From an uncultured Oscillibacter sp. (GTDB lineage Bacteria > Bacillota > Clostridia > Oscillospirales > Oscillospiraceae): a DNA stretch of 11,223 nt. Positions 5,727 through 11,223 of this stretch are shown one piece after another (position 1 is the first letter of the stretch; each line of letters begins with the position of its first letter). The notes under the pieces were generated by a model. The model was not told the origin of the DNA. It worked only from the letters and a program-made list of their open reading frames with translations, and did no database searches. A program made the translations under genes and the position numbers. Location: the NCBI GenBank assembly GCA_948435975.1, contig CAOJHG010000026.1, positions 1-11,223 on the forward strand, given 5' to 3'.

Positions 5727-6776
5727 ATGAAAACCGCCAAGAAACTGACGCTGCTCCTGGCGCTGCTCTTGACGCTCACTGCCGCCGGATGCGGTCAGAG
5801 CGGGACTGCGCCTGCCGGTTCCAGTGAGACGGACCCGCCGGAGGTACAAGACGCCGGCACGAAGAACCCGCCGGAGGAGGAAGCGGGAACCGCCCTGGTT
5901 GAAACGGTCTCGATTCGGGCGGCGGCGCTGAAGGGGCCTACAGCAATGGGCATGGTCCACATGATGGCGGACGACGGAATAAACAGCTACACCCTGGCTG
6001 GGGCCGCTGACGAGGTGACGCCGCTGCTCATCAAAGGCGAGCTGGACATGGCCTGCGTCCCCGCGAACCTGGCGGCGGTGCTGTATAATCAGACGGAAGG
6101 GGAGATTGTGACCCTGGCCGTGAACACCCTGGGGGTCCTCTATATCGTGGAAAATGGCGGTACGGTGCAGTCGGTGGCGGATTTGGCCGGTAAGACCATC
6201 GCCGCCGCCGGAAAGGGGTCTACGCCGGAGTTCGGCCTGCGCTATCTGCTGGAACAGAACGGAATAGATCCAGATCAGGATGTGACCATCGAATGGAAGA
6301 GCGAACATGCGGAGTGCGTCTCTGCTCTGGCGGCGGGAACGGCTTCCATTGCGCTCCTGCCACAGCCCTTTGTTACTGTGGCCCAGTCCAAGCTCGAGGG
6401 CCTGCGCACCGCCCTGGACCTGACAGCGGAATGGGACGCTTTAGGCAATGGCTCTGCTATGATTACCGGCGTCATCGCGGCCCGCCGGACGTTTGTGGAA
6501 GCTTATCCGGAGGCCACGGCAGAATTCCTGGACCAATATGCCGGCAGTGTGGCCTGGGTGAACACCAACACCGCTGAGGCCGCCAGTCTGATTGGAGAGC
6601 TGGGCATTGTGGAAGCGGCTGTGGCGGAAAAGGCCCTGCCCTACTGCAACATTGTCTGCATCACTGGAAGCGAGATGGAAGAAAAGCTCTCCGGATACCT
6701 TGCGGTGCTCTACAATGCCCTGCCTCAGTCTGTGGGCGGCGCGCTTCCCGGTCATGACTTCTACTACGGCGCGTAA
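5727..6776 (+). CDS. ABC transporter substrate-binding lipoprotein, NMT1/Thi5-like
   Basis: 349 residues. A lipoprotein signal peptide ends in the lipobox LTAAGC with Cys22 as lipidation site, so the mature protein is tethered outside the membrane. A Thr/Pro/Glu-rich linker (about 23-55) leads to the binding domain, with the strand ALKGPTAMGMVHMM, GELDMACVPANLAAVLYN, LAGKTIAAAGKGSTPEFGLR and a LPQPFVTVA motif: the nitrate/sulfonate/taurine and NMT1/Thi5-like fold (COG0715 type). The C-terminus carries SVGGALPGHDFYY, which I recall from close clostridial relatives. The ligand is unknown. AGAGGAAA lies about 8 bases before ATG 5727. The 3' end overlaps the permease gene by 23 bases, so the two are probably translationally coupled. 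Confidence 0.85.
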   Translation: MKTAKKLTLLLALLLTLTAAGCGQSGTAPAGSSETDPPEVQDAGTKNPPEEEAGTALVETVSIRAAALKGPTAMGMVHMMADDGINSYTLAGAADEVTPLLIKGELDMACVPANLAAVLYNQTEGEIVTLAVNTLGVLYIVENGGTVQSVADLAGKTIAAAGKGSTPEFGLRYLLEQNGIDPDQDVTIEWKSEHAECVSALAAGTASIALLPQPFVTVAQSKLEGLRTALDLTAEWDALGNGSAMITGVIAARRTFVEAYPEATAEFLDQYAGSVAWVNTNTAEAASLIGELGIVEAAVAEKALPYCNIVCITGSEMEEKLSGYLAVLYNALPQSVGGALPGHDFYYGA

Positions 6777-7527
6777 AAAGCCGCGGCTGTGGGCGGTGGG
6801 AGTCTGGCTGCTGGTCTGGCAGGGGGCGAGTATGGCGCTGGCGGCGGTCTATCCTCATGGGGCGCTGCTGCTGGCTTCCCCAGTCAGCGCGGCGGCCCGG
6901 CTTCTGGCGCTGCTGCCTTCCGCCGCGTTCTGGCAGACAGTGCTGTTTTCCGCCTCCCGGATTTTGGGCGGGTTCTTCCTTGGGTGCGGACTGGCGGTCC
7001 CTCTGGCGGCGGCTGCGGCGGCCCGGCCTTGGGCTGCGGACCTGCTGGCGCCCCCCATAGCGGCGGCAAAGGCGGTCCCGGCGGCCTCATTTATCATCCT
7101 GGCTCTGGTGTGGCTGGATGGACGGTCGCTTTCGCTGTTTATCTCAGCTTTGATGGTCTTCCCGCCGGTGTACCTCAACGTGCTGGAGGGCCTTCGGGCT
7201 GCGGATACCCGGCTGCTGGAGATGGCGCAGGTATTTCAAGTACCCTTCTGGCGGCGTGCGTGGGGGATTTACCTGCCCCAGGTGCTGCCCTATTTCCGGT
7301 CTGCGGCGGCGCTGGGGGCGGGACTGTGCTGGAAGGCTGGGGCAGCGGCGGAGGTCATCGGCATTCCGGAGGGCAGTATTGGAGAGCGGCTGTACATGGC
7401 GAAAATCTATCTCCAGACGCCGGACCTCTTCGCCTGGACTGCCGTGATCGCTGTGCTGGCCGCGCTGTTTGAAAAGCTGTTTTTGCTGGGAATCGACCAA
7501 CTGGCGGGAAAGGCGGGGCGCTGGTGA
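6754..7527 (+). CDS. ABC transporter permease (NitT/TauT type)
   Basis: 257 residues with about six hydrophobic segments. The cytoplasmic coupling (EAA) loop reads EMAQVFQVPFWRRAWGIYLP, followed by QVLPYFRSAAALGAGLCWKAG. This pattern is typical of permeases of the nitrate/sulfonate/taurine and thiamine-precursor importers. The ATG at 6754 lies inside the substrate-binding-protein gene (23-base overlap) and has no clear Shine-Dalgarno, so translation probably depends on the upstream gene. The open frame runs further upstream, but that part reads through the lipoprotein gene in another frame and gives a non-membrane, Arg/Pro-rich peptide, so it is rejected as coding. It overlaps the ATPase start by four bases (GTGA). 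Confidence 0.85.
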   Translation: MTSTTARKKPRLWAVGVWLLVWQGASMALAAVYPHGALLLASPVSAAARLLALLPSAAFWQTVLFSASRILGGFFLGCGLAVPLAAAAAARPWAADLLAPPIAAAKAVPAASFIILALVWLDGRSLSLFISALMVFPPVYLNVLEGLRAADTRLLEMAQVFQVPFWRRAWGIYLPQVLPYFRSAAALGAGLCWKAGAAAEVIGIPEGSIGERLYMAKIYLQTPDLFAWTAVIAVLAALFEKLFLLGIDQLAGKAGRW

Positions 7528-8093
7528 AGCTGCATGTGGAAAAATTGTGCAAGTCGTACGGCAGCAGGGCGGTGCTGAAAGATGTGACCTTCACCGCAGG
7601 AAACGGCGTGTTGGAAATCGCCGCGCCCTCTGGAGGGGGGAAGACTACCCTGCTTCACATCCTCCTGGGACTGGAGCGGGCGGACAGCGGGTGGATTACT
7701 GGGGCGGAGGACTGCCGCTGGTCTGCTGTCTTTCAGGAGGACCGCCTTTTGGAACGCCTGGATGCCGCCGGAAATCTGCGGTTCGTCCTGGGGGGACTGC
7801 CTGCCGCCGCCGGGAAAATGCTGGACCGCCTGGGACTGGACCTGGGGGACCCAAAGCCCGTCCAGGACTATTCTGGAGGCATGAAGCGCCGCCTGGCCCT
7901 GGCCCGGGCACTGCTGGCGCCGTCGGATATCCTTGCCCTGGACGAGCCCTTCACCGGCCTGGACCCGGAAGCTCTGGCCCGGTGCCTTTCCCTGATCCAA
8001 GAGGCGGCGGAAACGAAACCGGTTCTTTTGGCGGCGCACGGATTTGGCGGCGGCTTCCCTGTTTTTCAGATTCCAACACTGGAGACAGCGTGA
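7524..8093 (+). CDS. ABC transporter ATP-binding protein (short)
   Basis: A 189-residue nucleotide-binding subunit that powers the importer encoded just upstream. Motifs in order: Walker A APSGGGKTT (34-42, Lys40), Q-loop Gln71 in AVFQEDRLL, signature YSGGMKRRLALARAL (116-130), Walker B ILALDEP (136-142, Glu141), D-loop GLD (145-147) and H-loop His172. Two oddities are visible: the first Walker A glycine is Ala34, and the protein ends about 17 residues after the H-loop, shorter than the usual 240-260 residues of NitT/TauT ATPases. All catalytic residues remain, so it should be active. The GTG start at 7524 overlaps the permease stop by four bases, with AAGGCGGGG upstream. No good terminator follows; a 5-bp hairpin at 8087-8102 precedes T7 at 8112-8118. 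Confidence 0.88.
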   Translation: MKLHVEKLCKSYGSRAVLKDVTFTAGNGVLEIAAPSGGGKTTLLHILLGLERADSGWITGAEDCRWSAVFQEDRLLERLDAAGNLRFVLGGLPAAAGKMLDRLGLDLGDPKPVQDYSGGMKRRLALARALLAPSDILALDEPFTGLDPEALARCLSLIQEAAETKPVLLAAHGFGGGFPVFQIPTLETA

Positions 8094-8140
8094 TTCGACG
8101 CTTTGCGGCATATTTTTTTCGAGTTCTTATCATCTTTCCT

Positions 8141-8170
8141 CTGGCATTCCTTACAAATATGTGCTATAGT
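8141..8170 (+). promoter_or_regulatory. Promoter of the DegV gene (extended -10)
   Basis: CTGGCA (8141-8146; four of six -35 positions), an 18-base spacer, then TATAGT (8165-8170; five of six) preceded by TG at 8162-8163, an extended -10. It gives a leader of about 65 bases with the GGAAGGAG ribosome site at 8229-8236. It separates the DegV gene from the ABC operon. Confidence 0.6.
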
Positions 8171-8243
8171 CAAAGCTGTTCCAGGATATCACACAATAAA
8201 ATGGCATAGATTGTCAGGGCTTATATTCGGAAGGAGCCAGCCT

Positions 8244-9083
8244 ATGATTAAAATTACCACGGACAGTACCTGCGACCTCCCGGCCAAGCTGCTGGAGCGT
8301 CACAATATCACCGCCTTTCCCCTTGGCGTCGTTAAGGGGGGAAGACTCTATCATGACGGCGTAGATATCCGGACTGCGGACATTGCCGCCCATGTGGACG
8401 CCGGAGGAGAGCTGGCTACCACGAACGCTGTCAACGCGGCGGATTATGAGACTGCTTTCCGCCGCATGGCAGAGAAGTACGACGCTATTATCCATATCAA
8501 CATCGGTTCCGGCTTCTCCTGCTGCTGTCAAAACGCGAAGCTGGCAGCGGAGGAGATTCCAGAGGTCTACGTTGTAGACTCTGAAAATCTCACCATCGGC
8601 ACTGGCATGATGGTCCTGGCGGCTGCGGAGGCTGCGGAAGCGGGGAAGTCTGTCAGCGAGATTCTGGACCTGCTGGAAGACCTGGCCCCCCGCATTGAGA
8701 CCAGTTTCGTGCTGGACCGGCTGGACTACATGAAAAAGGGCGGGCGCTGTTCTGCCGTCACCGCGCTGGGAGCCAACCTTTTGAAGCTCCATCCCTGCGT
8801 TGAGGTGATTGATGGAAAGATGTCCGTTACAAAGAAGTACCGGGGCGCTATTGCCAAGGTGGTGGCGGATTACGTTCAGGAGCGCCTTCGGGACCGGACA
8901 GACCTGGATTTTCACCGGGCCTGCATCGTGGACACCTGCGAGGGCGATGAATTGGCCGCCATCGCCCGGGAGATTTTCCAGAAGGACGGGCGGTTTGAGG
9001 AGGTCGTCGAGACAAAGGCGGGCTGTACCATCTTCTGCCACAGCGGGCCGGGAACTCTGGGCGTCATTTTCCAGCGTAAGTAA
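8244..9083 (+). CDS. DegV family (FakB-like) fatty-acid-binding protein
   Basis: 279 residues, the usual DegV length. The N-terminus reads IKITTDSTCDLP (family hallmark TDST/S). GGELATTNAVNAADYETAF occupies the place of the canonical TSQPS loop, IHINIGSGFSCCCQNAK that of the ISSGLSGTYQSA motif, and LDYMKKGGRCSAVTALGA leads into the C-terminal half. Characterised DegV/FakB proteins bind a fatty acid in the cytosol and present it to a FakA kinase for phospholipid synthesis. The TTNAV and FSCCCQ substitutions mark a divergent clostridial subgroup, so ligand preference may differ. ATG 8244 is chosen for GGAAGGAG 8 bases upstream; the frame stays open further upstream but runs through the promoter. 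Confidence 0.88.
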   Translation: MIKITTDSTCDLPAKLLERHNITAFPLGVVKGGRLYHDGVDIRTADIAAHVDAGGELATTNAVNAADYETAFRRMAEKYDAIIHINIGSGFSCCCQNAKLAAEEIPEVYVVDSENLTIGTGMMVLAAAEAAEAGKSVSEILDLLEDLAPRIETSFVLDRLDYMKKGGRCSAVTALGANLLKLHPCVEVIDGKMSVTKKYRGAIAKVVADYVQERLRDRTDLDFHRACIVDTCEGDELAAIAREIFQKDGRFEEVVETKAGCTIFCHSGPGTLGVIFQRK

Positions 9084-9108
9084 ATTCAGGCAGCAATTGA
9101 ATGACAGA

Positions 9109-9241
9109 GATAAAAACGCAACGTGCGTCCGCTGTGCGCACCAGAGCCGGTAGGTAGCCCGGCCGTCCTGTCCGCGATGGACGGGGTAAGTAACCTGCCC
9201 CTCCGGGTTGTCCCTTCTTTGTCCAGAACGAAACAGGAGGG
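9109..9241 (+). ncRNA. Structured leader of yjdF, candidate yjdF riboswitch
   Basis: The 165 bases between the DegV stop and yjdF are rich in hairpins: ACGCA/TGCGT (9116-9120 with 9124-9128), GCCGG/CCGGC (9146-9150 with 9159-9163), CCGTCC/GGACGG (9163-9168 with 9179-9184), and AACC/GGTT (9192-9195 with 9206-9209). Two near-identical 11-mers, GGTAGGTAGCC (9149-9159) and GGTAAGTAACC (9185-9195), flank the central stem. CCCTTCT (9212-9218) can pair with AGGAGGG (9235-9241) and would mask the ribosome site. Known yjdF riboswitches sit directly upstream of yjdF genes in Firmicutes and respond to azaaromatic compounds; the position fits, but I could not align the consensus from memory, so the assignment rests mainly on context and structure. 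Confidence 0.6.
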
Positions 9242-9248
9242 AATCGTT

Positions 9249-9668
9249 ATGGACAAGACCAGCGCGAAGCTCACGGTATTTTTTGAGTCCCCCTTTTGGG
9301 TAGGTGTGTTTGAGCGGATTACGGATGGAGTGTTATCGGTCTGCAAGGTCACGTTTGGCGCGGAACCGCAGGATTGCGAGGTATGGGAGCTGATTCTCAG
9401 CAGGCGCTATGACCGGCTTCTGTTTCACCCGGCTGGAGAGGACGGCGGGAGACAGGCGGCGGACCATCCGAAACGCAGGCGGCGCAGTGCGGAAAAGGAG
9501 CTGCGGCGCTCCGGCGTTGGCACCAAATCTCAGCAGGCGCTGCAAATGCAAAGAGAGCAGATGAAGACAAAACGCAGGCAGCGCCGGAAGGAAGAGAAAG
9601 AGGCGGAAAAGGAAAGACAGTTCGCCTTAAAACAGCAGAAGCGGAAGGAGAGGCACCGGGGACATTGA
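9249..9668 (+). CDS. yjdF: YjdF family protein (DUF2992)
   Basis: 139 residues. The N-terminal half, with KLTVFFESPFWVGVFERI, VTFGAEPQDCEVWELIL and YDRLLFHP, is the conserved YjdF core. The C-terminal half is an Arg/Lys/Gln/Glu-rich helix starting AEKELRRSGVGTKSQQALQM and ending KQQKRKERHRGH, also typical of the family. The basic tail suggests nucleic-acid or ribosome contact, but this is inference; the function is unknown. Family members are commonly controlled by the yjdF riboswitch, linked to azaaromatic (possibly toxic or signalling) compounds, and a structured leader precedes this gene. ATG 9249 is chosen because AGGAGG (9235-9240) lies 8 bases upstream; upstream in-frame starts fall inside the leader. 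Confidence 0.9.
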   Translation: MDKTSAKLTVFFESPFWVGVFERITDGVLSVCKVTFGAEPQDCEVWELILSRRYDRLLFHPAGEDGGRQAADHPKRRRRSAEKELRRSGVGTKSQQALQMQREQMKTKRRQRRKEEKEAEKERQFALKQQKRKERHRGH

Positions 9669-9686
9669 CTGCTTTTCCAAAAGAAG

Positions 9687-9730
9687 AACAGGAGCGGTAA
9701 GGCTTTCAGTCTTATCGCTCCTGTTTGTGT
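9687..9730. terminator. Long bidirectional terminator between convergent genes
   Basis: Arms 9687-9701 and 9711-9725 pair over 15 bp with a single G-T wobble, and three more pairs close the inside to a 3-base loop. On the plus strand TTTGTGT follows; on the minus strand GTTCTTCTTTT follows. It therefore can end both yjdF from the left and the minus-strand gene from the right, whose stop codon is about 20 bases away. Confidence 0.88.
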
Positions 9731-9744
9731 GAAGTCTTAACGCA

Positions 9745-11205
9745 TCATTCCTCGTAGGTGAAGCCGGTGGCGGGAACGATGCCATGTTCGGGGAATTCCG
9801 CTGTATCCAGCACATAGGTGTAGCGGATGCGGTCCCTTACATTCAGCAGCACTGCCCCGGGAACCTGAGCCGCGTTGAAGTCCAGATAGCCCAGACTGCC
9901 TTCCATGCGGACGTAAAAATGGGTGTTGCCGTCGATAACAGAGGTGCGGATCTCCGTAATCACGCCGCTCTGCTCCTTGGCCTCTCCAGAGACGGCGGTC
10001 TGCTGTCCCGCTTCCACAAGGCCCCGGTGGGCGAGGGTCTGGCGGTAGTTGGTTTCACATTCCGCGACTGTTGCTCCGGTGGAAACGATGTCATACTGCT
10101 GCACGTTGACCATGGCGAACATCTTAACCAGACCGTCCCCGCCCTTTAAGGCCATGAAATAGGTGGGTTGGCTGGCGATGTTCAGTAGCAGGGGGAAGGT
10201 GGCCTCGTAACGCATCTGCTGGACCTGGCTCTCAGCGGACGCAGCGGCGGAATACTCCTCAGCGCCCGCGATGGCGTAGAAACGGGTTTCCTTTGTCCGC
10301 TGGTTGGAGAGGATGAAGCCGATGTTGGATTCGTCGGAGGTGACGGAGGTAATGCCGGTATAGACATACACATCGCCGTCAATCGCCAGGTAGTTGCATC
10401 CCTCCGTAGTGACGGTAACATCCCGCTGGCCGAAAATGGAGTTGAAAAAGCCGTTGTGGTACTGGCCATAATAGTTATATTGCTGCATGATGAGACTGTC
10501 AGAATACAGGCGGTCCACCCAGTTGGGCACCTGCTCGAAATATTCGCTTTCCCCGCTGACGGCGTTCACCAGCACTGCGCCCTTTACATCCACGCCGCCG
10601 AAAAGACCGATGGTCCGAACAATGCGGGGGCAGACCCAGTAGGGGATCCCTTCCTCGTTGATTTCAAACATGGGCTGGTCAAACATCATGGAAGGGTAAT
10701 GGAAGCGAAGATGACGGTATAGGTTCCGGCCAAAGTGCTCGGCAGTGGTGTATTTCATGCCCTCCTCTAAGCGGACTATCTCGGCCTCCTGGCTGACCAT
10801 GTCGATGATGATATATGCGGGGAGGCCGCTGCCGCGGTTAGTGAACCATTTGATGATATCCCCGTAGCGGAGGGAAGTCACCCGGACGGGGCGGCCGCGG
10901 TAGTTGATTTGGTTGTAGGAGGGCAGAATCTCGAATTGAGAAACCATGTCCGCCAGCTCTCCCAGCTTCCGCATCCCCAGGCGGGCGGCGGAATCCCGGT
11001 CCAGCATGGGAATCTGGTCATAAGAAATTTCATCTACCTCAGCGGTGAAATCACCAATCTCCAAGGGAAGGAGACTGCTGTAGCTCCCGGCCCGCAGCAC
11101 AACCCAGGAGGAGACAGCGCCCAGGGCTAAGGCGATAATCAGGGCCGCCGACACGAAGAAAGGTACGTCGCACTGTTTTTTCACGAAGTGCACATAGCAC
11201 ATCAT
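9745..11205 (-). CDS. Large membrane-anchored protein of clostridial type, function unknown (possibly 5' partial)
   Basis: 486 residues from the first ATG in the window. One hydrophobic segment at about 15-37 (PFFVSAALIIALALGAVSS) anchors a long extracytoplasmic region: EVDEISYDQIPMLDRDSAAR, a MVSQFE stretch, INYRGRPVRVTSL, KWFTNRGSGLPAYIIIDMV, FGRNLYRHLRFHYPSMMFDQ, PYWVCPR, TIGLFGG, a TSDESNIGFILSNQRTKETR block and a TFPLLLN stretch. I recognise these blocks from clostridial proteins often labelled Tat-pathway-signal or CvpA-like, some longer at the N-terminus; no activity is known. The frame stays open to the right edge (Phe-Gln-Gly-Asp-Gly-Gly before Met-Met), so the true start may lie outside. 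Alternatively AGGGGG at 11219-11214 serves the ATG at 11205, 8 bases away. It is convergent with yjdF and shares its terminator. Confidence 0.7.
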   Translation of the reverse strand: MMCYVHFVKKQCDVPFFVSAALIIALALGAVSSWVVLRAGSYSSLLPLEIGDFTAEVDEISYDQIPMLDRDSAARLGMRKLGELADMVSQFEILPSYNQINYRGRPVRVTSLRYGDIIKWFTNRGSGLPAYIIIDMVSQEAEIVRLEEGMKYTTAEHFGRNLYRHLRFHYPSMMFDQPMFEINEEGIPYWVCPRIVRTIGLFGGVDVKGAVLVNAVSGESEYFEQVPNWVDRLYSDSLIMQQYNYYGQYHNGFFNSIFGQRDVTVTTEGCNYLAIDGDVYVYTGITSVTSDESNIGFILSNQRTKETRFYAIAGAEEYSAAASAESQVQQMRYEATFPLLLNIASQPTYFMALKGGDGLVKMFAMVNVQQYDIVSTGATVAECETNYRQTLAHRGLVEAGQQTAVSGEAKEQSGVITEIRTSVIDGNTHFYVRMEGSLGYLDFNAAQVPGAVLLNVRDRIRYTYVLDTAEFPEHGIVPATGFTYEE

Positions 11206-11223
11206 GCCTCCATCCCCCTGGAA

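Noticed and set aside
6592..6753. Longer in-frame start for the ABC permease
   Set aside because: Would add 54 Arg/Pro/Ser-rich residues that read through the lipoprotein gene in another frame; the membrane protein begins properly at ATG 6754.
8087..8118. Hairpin AGCGT/ACGCT followed by T7 as terminator of the ABC operon
   Set aside because: The stem has only 5 bp and the T-run starts about 10 bases after it, so it does not meet the form of an intrinsic terminator.

Overview
The window looks like chromosomal DNA of an anaerobic, GC-rich gut-type Firmicute, most likely Oscillospiraceae (Flavonifractor/Pseudoflavonifractor/Lawsonibacter-like). This is inferred from the mix of families: a YfcC carrier beside a carbamoyltransferase, an SLH-domain exported protein, a TM1266-type hydrogenase-system regulator, a DegV protein, YjdF, and a large membrane-anchored protein of clostridial type. 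Genes have strong AGGAGG-type ribosome sites, and GTG and TTG starts are used. I see no phage, IS element, CRISPR array, tRNA or rRNA.

Layout, left to right. (1) 1-1490: the last codons of an ornithine-type carbamoyltransferase, then a YfcC-family carrier started at TTG, closed by a textbook UUCG-loop terminator. This fits arginine/ornithine catabolism. (2) 1547-2860: a monocistronic gene with its own extended -10 promoter and terminator, encoding a secreted SLH-repeat protein with a C-terminal NlpC/P60-like region. (3) 2861-3213: an unusual intergenic stretch holding a possible 23-codon ORF with a perfect Shine-Dalgarno, a nested set of competing inverted repeats, and a near-consensus sigma-A promoter. 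(4) 3214-4350: a PatA-like class I/II aminotransferase. (5) 4504-5205: a charged coiled-coil protein of unknown function. (6) 5311-8093: a hairpin-rich leader, then a tight four-gene operon: TM1266-like regulator, NMT1/Thi5-like lipoprotein, permease (23-nt overlap) and ATPase (4-nt overlap). (7) 8141-9083: a DegV/FakB-type fatty-acid-binding protein with its own promoter. (8) 9109-9668: a structured leader resembling a yjdF riboswitch, then yjdF. (9) A long bidirectional terminator separates yjdF from a convergent minus-strand gene that is open at the right window edge.

The units look functionally separate. The most interesting places are the yjdF leader (a duplicated GGTARGTARCC element and a possible anti-Shine-Dalgarno helix), the coupling of a hydrogenase-system regulator to an uptake transporter of unknown substrate behind a possible attenuator, and the small ORF plus switchable hairpins before the aminotransferase. 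All family assignments come from reading the protein sequences; no database search was run.
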